This document shows, in pieces, positions 50,848 to 59,720 of a stretch of DNA of 64,000 nt (the first letter of the stretch is position 1; each line of letters begins with the position of its first letter). A program made the position numbers and the translations under genes. The notes beneath the pieces are model-generated. The model saw nothing but the letters and a program-made list of their open reading frames with translations. It ran no database searches and had not been told where the DNA came from. The stretch is from UBA11222 sp049323435 (GTDB lineage: Bacteria > Pseudomonadota > Alphaproteobacteria > UBA11222), in assembly GCA_049323435.1 (NCBI GenBank), contig JBMOMX010000043.1, positions 1 to 64,000 of the forward strand, in the 5' to 3' direction.

Positions 50848-52152
50848 ATGCCAGCAAGGCTGAACATTACAGACGCCGGGTTCGAGGGCGCGTTTCGCGC
50901 CCTGCTCGGCGCAAAGCGTGAAAGCGCACAGGATGTCAATGCCGCCGTTGCGGATATTCTGGGCGATGTGGCCGCGCGCGGCGATGCCGCGCTGCTGGAA
51001 TATACCGCGCGTTTTGACCGCCTCACGCTGGCGCCATCGCAACTGGCGTTCAGCGCGGCGGAAATTGACGCCGCCATTGCCGCCTGTGACCGCGCGGCGC
51101 TGAACGCGCTTGAAATGGCCGCTGCGCGGATCGAGGCATATCACCGCCGCCAATTGCCGCAGGATGATCTCTATACAGATGAAATCGGGGTGCAGCTTGG
51201 GCATCGCTGGACAGCCATTGCGGCGGCAGGCATGTATGTGCCCGGCGGCACGGCGTCCTATCCAAGCTCGGTGCTGATGAACGCCATTCCGGCCAGGGTG
51301 GCGGGCGTGCCGCGCCGTGTCATGGTGATGCCCGCGCCGGATGGGCGGTTCAATCCGCTGACCCTGGCGGCGGCGCGCCTGGCGGGGGTGCATGAAATCT
51401 ACCGTATCGGCGGGGCGCAGGCGGTGGGCGCGCTGGCCTATGGCACAGCCAGCATCGCGCCCGTTGACAAGATCACCGGCCCCGGCAATGCCTGGGTCGC
51501 GGCCGCCAAGCGCCAGATTTTTGGCGCCGTGGGCATTGACATGATCGCGGGCCCTTCGGAAATACTGGTGGTGGCGGACGGTGCCAATGATCCGGCCTGG
51601 ATTGCGGCCGATCTGCTGTCGCAGGCCGAACATGACCCGGCCGCGCAATCCATACTGCTGACCAATGATGCGGGTTTTGCAGACCAGGTGGCGGACGCCA
51701 TCGCCGCGCAACTGCAAAGCCTGACGCGCGCTGTCATTGCCGCGGAAAGCTGGAACGCCAATGGCGCCATCATCCTTGTACGGAATATGGAGGATGCGCC
51801 CCCGCTGATTGACCGTATCGCGCCGGAACATCTGCAATTGGCGGTGGCGGATCCGCAGGCGCTGATGGCGCGGGTGCGCAATGCGGGCGCGATTTTTCTT
51901 GGCCGCCACACGCCTGAGGCCATTGGCGACTATATGGCCGGGCCCAATCATGTGCTGCCCACGGCGCGCGCCGCCAGATACGCCTCCGGCCTGTCGGTGC
52001 TTGATTTCATGAAACGCAGCACCATCATTGGCTGCACGCCGGAGGCGCTGGCGGCGCTTGCGCCCGCCACGCTTTCGCTCGCCGCCAGCGAGGGGCTGGA
52101 CGCGCATGGGCGCGCCATTTCCATCCGCCTTAATGCGCGTGAGGCAAAATGA
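50848..52152 (+). CDS. hisD: Histidinol dehydrogenase
   Basis: Last two oxidations of histidine synthesis, zinc and NAD dependent. The 434-residue product has YVPGGTASYPSSVLMNAIPA, KITGPGNAWVAAAKRQIFG, DMIAGPSEILVVAD and the catalytic Glu-His pair in APEHLQL. GPNHVLPT gives a zinc ligand. ATGA overlap with the next gene. Confidence 0.95.
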   Translation: MPARLNITDAGFEGAFRALLGAKRESAQDVNAAVADILGDVAARGDAALLEYTARFDRLTLAPSQLAFSAAEIDAAIAACDRAALNALEMAAARIEAYHRRQLPQDDLYTDEIGVQLGHRWTAIAAAGMYVPGGTASYPSSVLMNAIPARVAGVPRRVMVMPAPDGRFNPLTLAAARLAGVHEIYRIGGAQAVGALAYGTASIAPVDKITGPGNAWVAAAKRQIFGAVGIDMIAGPSEILVVADGANDPAWIAADLLSQAEHDPAAQSILLTNDAGFADQVADAIAAQLQSLTRAVIAAESWNANGAIILVRNMEDAPPLIDRIAPEHLQLAVADPQALMARVRNAGAIFLGRHTPEAIGDYMAGPNHVLPTARAARYASGLSVLDFMKRSTIIGCTPEALAALAPATLSLAASEGLDAHGRAISIRLNAREAK

Positions 52153-52637
52153 CGCCGCCGCCCGTGTCCCCGGCGCATAAGGTCATTGATATTACGCTGG
52201 ACGAAACCAATATTGTCCGGCTTAACGCCGATATTGATCATGAACGCCGTGTTGCGATTTTCGATCTGCTGGAGGAAAATTATTTCGAACCGGTCGGCAG
52301 CCCCTATGGCCCCTACCGGCTGCATCTGATGATATCGGATAACCGGCTGATATTTGACGTGCGGCGCGAAGATGACAGCCCGCTTGGCAAGGTGATGCTG
52401 GCATTATCGCCGTTCCGGCGTATCGTGAAGGATTATTTTGCGGTCTGTGACAGCTATTTTGATGCGATCAAGCATGCGCCGCCGTCGCAGATAGAAGCCA
52501 TTGATATGGGCCGCCGCGGCCTGCACAATGACGGCGCGGATCTGCTGCGCGAACGCCTTGCGGGCAAGATAGAAATTGACGGCCTTACGTCGCGGCGGCT
52601 GTTCACGTTAATCTGTGTACTGCATATCCGGGCCTGA
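52149..52637 (+). CDS. UPF0262 family protein
   Basis: A 162-residue alphaproteobacterial protein of unknown role, always near hisD. Recognised by IDITLDETNIVRLNADIDHERRVAIFDLLEEN, PYGPYRLHLMISDNRLIFDVR and the C-terminal IDGLTSRRLFTLICVLHIR. Overlaps hisD by 4 bp, so co-expressed. Confidence 0.88.
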   Translation: MTPPPVSPAHKVIDITLDETNIVRLNADIDHERRVAIFDLLEENYFEPVGSPYGPYRLHLMISDNRLIFDVRREDDSPLGKVMLALSPFRRIVKDYFAVCDSYFDAIKHAPPSQIEAIDMGRRGLHNDGADLLRERLAGKIEIDGLTSRRLFTLICVLHIRA

Positions 52638-52642
52638 ACGCA

Positions 52643-53128
52643 ATGAACGGCGCGCCGCCAGACAATGCGCCCGGCCAGTTCGCACCCGCGCAGATGCCGT
52701 CTGCGGTGCTGTTTTCCTGCAATTTCAACGCGGTGCGCTCGCCCATGGCCGAGGCGCTGATGAAATATCTGTATGGCCATATTGTCTATGTGGATTCCGC
52801 GGGCGTGCGCAAGCAGGAACTGGATCCGTTTGTGGTTGAGGTGCTGGATGAAATCGGCATCGACATCGCCAAACACAAGCCCAAAACCTTTGACGATCTG
52901 GAAGACACCTCGTTTGATCTGGTGATCACGCTGACGCCGGAGGCGCAGCACAAGGCCCTGGAAATGACCCGCACCATGGCGGTCGATGTGGAATATTGGC
53001 CCACGCCCGACCCCACCGCCGCCACCGGCAGCCGCGACCAGATGCTCGACGCCTACCGCGCCGTGCGCGACCGGTTGATGGCCAAGATCAAGGACCGCTT
53101 CGGGCCGCTCGCGCCCGCGAAGGGGTAG
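52643..53128 (+). CDS. Low-molecular-weight protein-tyrosine-phosphatase family protein
   Basis: A 161-residue phosphatase/arsenate-reductase-fold protein. The P-loop is SCNFNAVRSPMAEAL with Cys26 and Arg32 (C-x5-R). EYWPTPDPTAA supplies the general-acid Asp near the C-terminus. In this conserved block it normally stands directly before infA; here a toxin-antitoxin pair intervenes. Confidence 0.87.
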   Translation: MNGAPPDNAPGQFAPAQMPSAVLFSCNFNAVRSPMAEALMKYLYGHIVYVDSAGVRKQELDPFVVEVLDEIGIDIAKHKPKTFDDLEDTSFDLVITLTPEAQHKALEMTRTMAVDVEYWPTPDPTAATGSRDQMLDAYRAVRDRLMAKIKDRFGPLAPAKG

Positions 53129-53205
53129 GGGATGTGTCAATAGTGGCTTTGCATAAGACCATATAAGAACTATATTAAGTCCGGATCAATCAAAGGGACA
53201 TTCTC

Positions 53206-53481
53206 ATGCGTTATTCCTCCCAGGTCAGGCCGATCAGCTATCTGAAGGCGAATGCCGCAGAAGTGCTGGCGCAGCTTACAGAACAGCGCCAACCGATGGT
53301 GATCACCCAGAATGGTGAAGCCAGGGCGGTGATCCAGGATGTGGCCTCTTTCGAGGAAACGCAGGAGACGCTGGCGCTGCTGAAAATCCTGGCGCTGGGT
53401 AATCAGGATGTCGCGGCGGGCAAGCTCAAACCAGCGGCTAAAATATTTGCACATTTGCGGGCCAGGCGGGCTCCCGGCTGA
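53206..53481 (+). CDS. Phd/YefM-family antitoxin
   Basis: A 91-residue antitoxin. SYLKANAAEVLAQLTEQRQPMVITQNGEARAVIQDVASFEE is the Phd/YefM fold that binds operator DNA and the toxin; the C-terminus is longer and basic. Shares one base with the toxin start. The leader at 53140-53200 is AT-rich with weak palindromes. Confidence 0.87.
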   Translation: MRYSSQVRPISYLKANAAEVLAQLTEQRQPMVITQNGEARAVIQDVASFEETQETLALLKILALGNQDVAAGKLKPAAKIFAHLRARRAPG

Positions 53482-53822
53482 TGTCAGGCGCCACCAGAAC
53501 CTATACGGTTCTGTTTACCGATGGCGCGGAACGGGACCTCATGTCCATCTATGAATATATTGCAGAGGCAGATTCGCTTGCCAGCGCCGATCATGTGCTG
53601 GACCGGTTGCAGGAAGTGACCGATAGCCTGTCACAGTATCCGGAACGGGGCAGATACCCGAAAGAGTTGATTGCCCTGGGTATTCGCGAATACCGGCAGA
53701 CTTCATACAAGCCCTACCGTGTGATTTACCGGATTACCGGCGCAAAGGTGATCATTTACCTGATTGCCGACGGCAGGCGGGATATGCAGTCTCTGCTGGC
53801 GCGCCGGCTGCTGGGGGCTTGA
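53481..53822 (+). CDS. ParE/RelE-family toxin
   Basis: A 113-residue toxin: YTVLFTDGAERDLMSIYEYIAEADSLASADHVLDRL, YPERGRYPKELIALGIREYRQTSYKPYRVIYRI and LIADGRRDMQSLLARRLLG. The pattern fits ParE-type toxins paired with Phd/YefM antitoxins. Not closely similar to the toxin at 46300. Confidence 0.87.
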   Translation: MSGATRTYTVLFTDGAERDLMSIYEYIAEADSLASADHVLDRLQEVTDSLSQYPERGRYPKELIALGIREYRQTSYKPYRVIYRITGAKVIIYLIADGRRDMQSLLARRLLGA

Positions 53823-54003
53823 TTCACGCATCTCGCCATATGGCGGCGTCCCGCAATAGGGGCATTCTGCCTGTAACTGGGGCTGCGAAACCCTGAAAAA
53901 TCACCTGGATTGCCTGACTCGTACAGGATTATCTTGATTTTTCCGCCGTTTTTTGCTCTTTGCCAGTTCACATCCATTTGAATGGAGAATAGTTGGAAGA
54001 TGC

Positions 54004-54222
54004 ATGTCTAAAGAAGAACTGATTGAAATGCCCGGCTCCGTCAGCGAATTGCTGCCTAACGCCACCTTCAAGGTCAAACTGGAAAATGGGCACGAGATCA
54101 TCGCCCATGCTGCGGGCAAGATGCGCAAGAACCGCATCCGTGTGCTGGCGGGGGATCAGGTGCTGGTCGAAATGACCCCCTATGATCTGACCAAGGGCCG
54201 CATCACCTACCGCTTTAAATAA
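54004..54222 (+). CDS. infA: Translation initiation factor IF-1
   Basis: A 72-residue OB-fold protein: MSKEELIEMPGSVSELLPNATFKVKLENGHEIIAHAAGKMRKNRIRVLAGDQV, with the usual RITYRFK end. ATG 54004 gives the family length. The 180 bp upstream carry no gene and probably its promoter. Confidence 0.96.
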   Translation: MSKEELIEMPGSVSELLPNATFKVKLENGHEIIAHAAGKMRKNRIRVLAGDQVLVEMTPYDLTKGRITYRFK

Positions 54223-54248
54223 CGCCATATACAGGCGTCACGCATCCG

Positions 54249-54830
54249 ATGCCGCAAAACCCGCATTTGGTTCTGGCCAGCGCTTCGCCGCGCCGCCTTG
54301 ATCTGCTGGCGCAAATCGGCGTCACCCCGGATCTGATCGCAGCCGCCGATGTGGATGAGACCCCGCAAAAGGCCGAATTGCCCCGTCAGCTTGCGGCGCG
54401 CCTGGCGCTGGCCAAGGCGCAGACGCTGAAGGCGCGTTATGCGGATAGTATTGTTCTGGCCGCGGATACTGTGGTGGCGTGCGGGCGCCGGATTCTGCCC
54501 AAGGCCGAAACCGCAGCGCAGGCGCGCGTCTGTCTCGGCCTTCTGTCAGGACGCCAGCACCAGGTGCTGACCGGGCTTGTTGTGATCGGCGCCGATGGCG
54601 CGCTGTACCGGCGCGTCAGCCTGACCCGCGTCAGTTTTCGCCGCCTGCATCTGGATGACATCAATCATTATATTGCACTGGGCGAATGGCGCGGCAAGGC
54701 GGGCGGTTATGCCATTCAGGGCTATGCCGGCTGTTTTGTGCGCGGCATGAACGGCGCCTATAGTAATGTGGTCGGCCTGCCCCTGCTGGAAACGGCGCAT
54801 CTGCTGCGCGCCGCGAATTACCTGATTTAA
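54249..54830 (+). CDS. maf: Maf-family nucleoside triphosphate pyrophosphatase
   Basis: A 193-residue enzyme that hydrolyses non-canonical or excess NTPs. LVLASASPRRLDLL, ADTVVACGRRILPKAETAAQA and KAGGYAIQGYAG are the family motifs. In the conserved infA-maf-rng order; 26 bp after infA. Confidence 0.93.
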   Translation: MPQNPHLVLASASPRRLDLLAQIGVTPDLIAAADVDETPQKAELPRQLAARLALAKAQTLKARYADSIVLAADTVVACGRRILPKAETAAQARVCLGLLSGRQHQVLTGLVVIGADGALYRRVSLTRVSFRRLHLDDINHYIALGEWRGKAGGYAIQGYAGCFVRGMNGAYSNVVGLPLLETAHLLRAANYLI

Positions 54831-54881
54831 TCGGTTGGGATAAATGCTAACCTGAAACATTAACGGTTTTGGACCCTGCTT

Positions 54882-56432
54882 ATGAACAATCTTTTAAATG
54901 AAGAAGTGCTGATCAATGCCGGTATCGGGGAAACCCGCGTTGCGACGCTGGTCGATGGCCGCCTGGATCAGCTTATACTGGAACGCGCGCGGGCCACATT
55001 GCAGGGCCGCGCGGGGCACAGCCTGCTGGGCAATATTTATCTTGGCCGGGTGCAGCGCGTCCTGCCGGGCATGCAGGCGGCTTTTGTCGAGATCGGCCTT
55101 AAACGGGCCGGATTTCTTGGTGCGCGCGAGGCCCGCTGCCTGAGCGAACTGCCCAGCATGCAGGACGAAACCCTGCCCCCGATCAGCCAATGCGTCACCG
55201 AAGGCCAGGCGCTGCTGGTGCAGGTGGTCAAAGATCCGATCCGCGACAAGGGCGCAAGACTGTCGGCGAATGTAACGCTGCCCGGAAGGCTGCTGGTGCT
55301 GGTGCCCAATCAGGACGGCGTGGCGCTGTCACGCCGCATCGAGGATGATCCTGAACGTGCGCGCCTGACCCAGATCTGCGAAGCCATGATCGCGCGCATG
55401 AAACGCATCAATGCCGATACGGCGGGCGCCAATTCGGGCAACAAACCGATCCGCACCGGCGGTTATATTGTGCGCACGGCGGCCATCGGCGCGCATCTGA
55501 ACGAATTGGAGCTTGACGCCGTCCGTCTCAACGATCTGTGGCGCGACATTGAAAAAACCCGGCTACAGGCGCAACCCGCCACCTGTGTCTATTATGATAT
55601 TGATCCGGTCAAAAAAGCGATGCGCGACTGTGTAGGCGTTAACACCAAACGCATCCTGATTGATGATGCCGAGGCGTTTGCGGTGGCGCGGCGCTATTGC
55701 GATGAAACCATGCCGGAAATCCTGCCCCGGCTGGAACGGTTTCAGGGCCCCGGCGCGCTGTTTGATCTGTTCGGGGTGGAAGATGATCTGCGCACCGCGC
55801 TGGATCCAATTGTGACATTGCCGTCCGGCGGTTATGTGGTGATCGAAACCACCGAGGCGCTGACGGCGATTGATATCAATTCCGGCAGCTATACCGAAGC
55901 GACCGGCCTGGAGCAAACCAGCGTGCGCACCAATCTTGAAGCAGCAGAGGTAATCTGCCGCCAGTTGAAACTGCGCGGCATTGGCGGGGTGATTGTGATT
56001 GATTTCATTCATATGAATGATCCGCAGAATATTGCCCGTGTGCTCGAAGTTCTGCGTTCCGGACTGGCTAATGACCGCACCCCGACGCAGATATCAGGCA
56101 TGTCGGAATTTGGTCTGGTGGAAATGACCCGCAAACGCACCCGCGAACCGCTTTCACGGCTATTGTCCGAAGATTGCGGCGTCTGCGGCGGTGTCGGGCG
56201 CAACCGCGCCGTGGTCGCCATCGGCAATGAAGTTCTGCGCTGCGTGGAACGCGAAGGCGCGCTCAAACCCGGCCGCCAGATACGGGTCAGCGCCGCCGGA
56301 GATGTCACGGCATGGCTCACAGATGGCGAGGAGGATCTGCTGGGACGCCTGATCCGCCGGCTCGGGGTGCAGGTCAGCATCGAAGCCCGCCCCGGATTTC
56401 CCCGCGAACGCTACGAAATCACGGTAGGATAA
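54882..56432 (+). CDS. rng: Ribonuclease G (RNase E/G family)
   Basis: Endoribonuclease for rRNA maturation and mRNA decay. The 516-residue product has an S1 domain (about 35-125), two catalytic aspartates in LTAIDINSG (near 330) and IVIDFIHM (near 372), and the zinc-link CGVC near 431-434. It lacks the long C-terminal scaffold of RNase E. In many relatives yacG follows; here tRNA-Phe and mobile DNA follow instead. Confidence 0.93.
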   Translation: MNNLLNEEVLINAGIGETRVATLVDGRLDQLILERARATLQGRAGHSLLGNIYLGRVQRVLPGMQAAFVEIGLKRAGFLGAREARCLSELPSMQDETLPPISQCVTEGQALLVQVVKDPIRDKGARLSANVTLPGRLLVLVPNQDGVALSRRIEDDPERARLTQICEAMIARMKRINADTAGANSGNKPIRTGGYIVRTAAIGAHLNELELDAVRLNDLWRDIEKTRLQAQPATCVYYDIDPVKKAMRDCVGVNTKRILIDDAEAFAVARRYCDETMPEILPRLERFQGPGALFDLFGVEDDLRTALDPIVTLPSGGYVVIETTEALTAIDINSGSYTEATGLEQTSVRTNLEAAEVICRQLKLRGIGGVIVIDFIHMNDPQNIARVLEVLRSGLANDRTPTQISGMSEFGLVEMTRKRTREPLSRLLSEDCGVCGGVGRNRAVVAIGNEVLRCVEREGALKPGRQIRVSAAGDVTAWLTDGEEDLLGRLIRRLGVQVSIEARPGFPRERYEITVG

Positions 56433-56506
56433 GCGGGCGGCTGGACAGACCCGTAAAAGTTTCCTATAACCGCGCCGCCTGTCATTTTTCCTTATGGCAG
56501 ATGCCT

Positions 56507-56582
<76 letters not shown>

Positions 56583-56668
56583 CTTACTCCCCTTCCTCTT
56601 TGTCTCCTGCTTCTTCCACATTTGCCGATTTACACCTAAGCAGATGAAATAGTTTAGTTTTTTTCACC

Positions 56669-56737
56669 GTCCGTCCCGGCTGGCCGCTGCGCGTGATCGT
56701 CCACAAGGATCTCATGCTCAGGCCCTACGGCGTATGA
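56669..56737 (+). pseudogene. C-terminal fragment of conjugation protein TrbI
   Basis: The frame reads VRPGWPLRVIVHKDLMLRP and ends YGV-stop at 56735. This RPG-P-RVIV-KDL ending is the C-terminus of TrbI, a type IV secretion (VirB10-like) protein. The rest of the gene is missing; the coding match begins abruptly about 85 bp after tRNA-Phe. In conjugative elements trbI is followed by a DUF2274 gene, exactly as here. Confidence 0.75.
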
Positions 56738-56738
56738 A

Positions 56739-57050
56739 ATGAGCAAGCCTATGTCCGGACTGAAACTCGGCAAGCTGCCCAACCGCACGCCGGTCAAGAT
56801 CACCATCTCGCTTGGCCCCGATCTCGATCAGGCGCTTCGCGATTATGCGGCGATCTACCGGGCAACCTATGGCGAGGCCGAAAGTGTTGCAGACCTGATC
56901 CCGTTCATCCTGACGGGCTTTCTGGAAAGCGACCGCAGCTTTGCCAGGGCGCGCAAGCAAGTTCCATCGGAGGCGGCCGGAACGGCGCAACATCGCTCGG
57001 CGCGCCCCTTTTCACCTCAATCCAAATCAACCACAAACCAGGAGAATTAA
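56739..57050 (+). CDS. DUF2274 protein of conjugative elements
   Basis: A 103-residue small cytoplasmic protein: LKLGKLPNRTPVKITISLGPDLDQALRDYAAIYRATYG, DLIPFILTGFLESDRSFARAR. The family sits right after trbI in many alpha- and gammaproteobacterial integrative conjugative elements; the fold resembles a small DNA-binding protein but the role is unknown. ATG 56739 follows the trbI stop by 1 base; ATG 56751 is also possible. Confidence 0.85.
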   Translation: MSKPMSGLKLGKLPNRTPVKITISLGPDLDQALRDYAAIYRATYGEAESVADLIPFILTGFLESDRSFARARKQVPSEAAGTAQHRSARPFSPQSKSTTNQEN

Positions 57051-57054
57051 TCCC

Positions 57055-57378
57055 ATGTCTGTCATCGGCACATTCACCCCCGCCAGGGATGGCGGCTGGA
57101 CCGGCGCCATCCGCACCCTGACCATCAACGCCAAACTGCGGCTGGTCCCGGACGATAACCGCGTCAATGAAAACGCGCCGCTGTTCCGGGTGTTCACCGG
57201 CCAGTCACGCGTCGGCGACGCCTGGGCCGCGCGCTCCGGCGGCGATACGCCAAAGGATTATCTCCGCGTCCGCCTCGACGACCCGAGCCTGCCCGAGCCC
57301 ATCAGCGCCGCCCTGTTCCAGTCCGAGAATGGAAAAGAAGCGCAACTCGTGTGGAACAGGCGGCGTACGGATGATTGA
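57055..57378 (+). CDS. DUF736 protein of conjugative elements
   Basis: A 107-residue protein: IGTFTPARDGGWTGAIRTLTINAKLRLVPDDN, PLFRVFTGQSRVGDAWAARSGG, YLRVRLDDPSLPEPISAALF. DUF736 proteins are strongly linked with integrative conjugative elements and plasmids of Proteobacteria; function unknown. AGGAG lies 10 nt before ATG 57055; the longer frame overlaps the DUF2274 gene. Confidence 0.87.
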   Translation: MSVIGTFTPARDGGWTGAIRTLTINAKLRLVPDDNRVNENAPLFRVFTGQSRVGDAWAARSGGDTPKDYLRVRLDDPSLPEPISAALFQSENGKEAQLVWNRRRTDD

Positions 57379-57405
57379 TGTTGATTGTGAGATTCAAGCC
57401 GGAGC

Positions 57406-57543
57406 ATGACACTCGAACTTTCATCTGAGATAAGATGGCTGACTGCGGACCTGGCGGCGATACTCGGGCTGAGGCGGCAAACAATCTATATTGCTTCGAG
57501 ACAGGTACCCGCGGAACGGTTGTCAGAGTCGGCTCGCCGATAG
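57406..57543 (+). CDS. Possible short helix-turn-helix remnant
   Basis: A 45-residue frame with RWLTADLAAILGLRRQTIYI and VPAERLSESARR, which loosely resembles a Cro/YdaS-type DNA-binding helix pair. Too short and without a clear ribosome site; probably the residue of a regulatory gene between DUF736 and abiE. Confidence 0.3.
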   Translation: MTLELSSEIRWLTADLAAILGLRRQTIYIASRQVPAERLSESARR

Positions 57544-57597
57544 AATACCTCGGAGCACGATATAAAACATCCAAGGTATTGTATCATTTCAGCAGAT

Positions 57598-57650
57598 TAT
57601 GATATAAATCCTTTTGTAAATCATTGAATTGTGCGAGGATTCATATCATA
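57598..57650. promoter_or_regulatory. Inverted repeat upstream of abiE (likely AbiEi operator)
   Basis: TATGATATAAATCC (57598-57611) and GGATTCATATCATA (57637-57650) are inverted copies with one mismatch and a 25-bp AT-rich spacer. AbiEi antitoxins are known to bind inverted repeats ahead of their operon and repress it. The repeat ends 8 bp before ATG 57659. Confidence 0.7.
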
Positions 57651-57658
57651 TAGTACCT

Positions 57659-58279
57659 ATGGAATCAAACATCGAACGTCAGCAAGACCGGGTCATCACG
57701 CTGCTATCCCAGCGTGGCATGGTTCGTCTATCTGAACTGACCGCCACCGGTATCACCGCCGCGACGGTATCGCGCCTGGAGCGCAAGGGCGTGGTGGTCC
57801 GCCTTGGCCGCGGCCTCTATCAGCTTCCGGATGCCCCGCTTGATGCAAATCATTCGCTCGCCGAGGCGGCCAAGCTGGCGCCGAAAGGCGTTATCTGCCT
57901 GGTGTCGGCGCTGGCGTACCACAACCTGACCGATAGGCTTCCAGCACGGATTTGGATGGCGATCGGGCGCAAGGACTGGCGGCCGCAAATTGATCGACCG
58001 CCGATCCGGTTCGTCCGGTTCGGGCCAAAGGTGCTGACATCCGGCATTGAGGAACATGCCATCGAAGGCGTGCCGGTCCGCATATATGGGGCCGCCAAAA
58101 CAGTGGCCGATCTGTTCCGCTACCGCCGTACTGTTGGAATGGATCTGGCCATCGAAGGTCTGAAAGAGACGCTGCGCCAGCGCAAGGCGACACCGTCAGA
58201 CATAGCGCGGTTCGCGGTCGAGGGCGGCGTTTGGAAGGTGGTCCAACCCTGTCTGGAGACACTGACGGCAAATGGCTAA
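57659..58279 (+). CDS. abiEi: AbiEi-type antitoxin (type IV toxin-antitoxin)
   Basis: A 206-residue protein. The N-terminal winged helix (QQDRVITLLSQRGMVRLSELTATGITAATVSRLERKG, then RLGRGLYQLPD) is the AbiEi_4 DNA-binding domain. The C-terminal domain has CLVSALAYHNLTDRLP, GVPVRIYGAAKTVADLFRYRR. It represses the operon and counters AbiEii. A TTG at 57629 lies inside the operator, so ATG 57659 is preferred. Overlaps abiEii by 8 bp. Confidence 0.88.
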   Translation: MESNIERQQDRVITLLSQRGMVRLSELTATGITAATVSRLERKGVVVRLGRGLYQLPDAPLDANHSLAEAAKLAPKGVICLVSALAYHNLTDRLPARIWMAIGRKDWRPQIDRPPIRFVRFGPKVLTSGIEEHAIEGVPVRIYGAAKTVADLFRYRRTVGMDLAIEGLKETLRQRKATPSDIARFAVEGGVWKVVQPCLETLTANG

Positions 58280-59168
58280 GCCAATACGTAACATGCGGGC
58301 TTCGGTCCGGACGCGCCTGCTCCATCACGCGAAGCAGCGGAACCAGCAATTTCAGTTGCTGCTCACGCGCTATGTGCTGGAGCGGCTGCTTTACCGCCTC
58401 AGCCTTACAAAGCATCGCGATCATTTCGTATTGAAGGGAGCGATGCTGATGACAAATTGGTTCGCCGATCCGCATCGCCAGACGCGTGACGTCGATTTTC
58501 TTGGATTCGGCAACCCCGACCCGGAGATGATGCTGGACGTCTTTCGCGAGATCTGCACGGTGGAAGTTGACGACGGTGTCGATATCGACATAGCGGCCCT
58601 GCGCGCCGATCAGATCCGGGAGGGGCTGGAGTACGGTGGACTCCGCATCAAGACGACGGCGGTTGTGGGCGGGGCGCGTGTGAACGTCGTCATTGATATT
58701 GGATTCGGTGACGCCATCGAGCCGGGTCTCGAGGAGATAGAGCTACCCGTCTTGCTCGACCTGCCGGCGCCGCGCTTGCGCGCCTATGTGCGCGAAACGG
58801 TGATCGGCGAGAAATTTCAGGCCATGGTGATGCTTGGCCGCGCCAACAGCCGCATGAAGGATATTTACGATATATGGATACTAAGCCGCACCTATGAGTT
58901 CACGGGGGATCGTCTCGCGCGGGCGATTGCGGCGACATTCGCCCGCAGGCAAACTGCAATTCCCGTTGAGCCGCCGGACGCACTGACCAGCGCGTTCGCC
59001 GAAGATGCAGTCAAGCGTCAGCAATGGGCCGCGTTCGTGAACGATGTCGCCGCGCAACCCGGTTCTCTTGCCGGGGTGCTTGACGATTTGGTAGCATTCC
59101 TCATGCCGCAAGCAGCCCAGGCACGAATGTTGGGCGCTCCTGAAATGGATGGTTCGAGAGAGCCATGA
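58272..59168 (+). CDS. abiEii: AbiEii-type nucleotidyltransferase toxin
   Basis: A 298-residue toxin of the MNT nucleotidyltransferase family. KGAMLM (55-60) and RQTRDVDFLGFG (69-80) form the G-x-x-L plus Arg-x-Thr-x-Asp-x-Asp active site; later KFQAMVMLGRANSRMKDIYDIWIL is the conserved KxD segment. AbiEii/MenT proteins add nucleotides to tRNA ends or other targets and cause growth arrest or phage abortive infection. Appears intact. Confidence 0.9.
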   Translation: MAKPIRNMRASVRTRLLHHAKQRNQQFQLLLTRYVLERLLYRLSLTKHRDHFVLKGAMLMTNWFADPHRQTRDVDFLGFGNPDPEMMLDVFREICTVEVDDGVDIDIAALRADQIREGLEYGGLRIKTTAVVGGARVNVVIDIGFGDAIEPGLEEIELPVLLDLPAPRLRAYVRETVIGEKFQAMVMLGRANSRMKDIYDIWILSRTYEFTGDRLARAIAATFARRQTAIPVEPPDALTSAFAEDAVKRQQWAAFVNDVAAQPGSLAGVLDDLVAFLMPQAAQARMLGAPEMDGSREP

Positions 59169-59312
59169 GCCGGACTTACTTCCTTCTTGCGGAATACCCA
59201 AAACATGGCGTCAGCAGTGCGAATCGAACTTGCAACCTGCTAATGTAGCCAACGATTCTCACGTTAAGGCGGTGTGATCAAACTTCTATGAGCAAAAGCG
59301 ACTCAGTACGTT

Positions 59313-59720
59313 TCAGCCGTGACGGTGATCAGTTCCATTATTTATGGGCTGCCCGTCGCTGTCTGCGGCTGTTATCGGCGCTATCGACGCAATTCGTTCG
59401 CTGACGTTCACGATCTTTGGCGCCAGGATCTGCTTGCGGGAGAATGTCAACAGCTGTCCGGTGAGCGCTTCCGCATTCTGCGTGCGCTGCATGACTTCCT
59501 GAATGAGATCGTCCACATCCGCCGCTGGCGCTCCCTCCCGGAGCTTTGTGCCGATCAGCCTAAGGCCAGCCTGGACGACCATGATGAGATTTCTAAAGTC
59601 ATGAGCGATGCCGGCCGCAAGTCTGCCCAGCGCCTCCAGCTTTTGCAGTTCGCGCAGACGCTCTTCCTCAGCGAACTCACCAGGTGCGTCTCGCAAGTTG
59701 GTAAAGAGGCCTTGGGTCAT
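59313..59720 (-). pseudogene. Truncated histidine kinase (phosphoacceptor domain only)
   Basis: A 135-residue frame. LQKLEALGRLAAGIAHDFRNLI carries the H box, followed by GQLLTFSRKQILAPKIVNVSERIASI, the end of the HisKA domain. The ATPase domain that should follow is absent; the last ~18 residues are unrelated. The start ATG overlaps the ftsH stop (ATGA), showing the intact gene was the next member of this operon. The break lies near the junction with the abiE segment. Confidence 0.78.

Noticed and set aside
50632..52107. Minus-strand frame of 491 codons
   Set aside because: Antisense of hisD, which is fully supported by motifs.
59205..59247. tRNA-like 3' end on the minus strand (GTTCGATTC in a T-arm-like context, ending GCCA)
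   Set aside because: The T stem does not pair and no matching 5' half or cloverleaf is present, so it cannot be called a tRNA or an attachment site.
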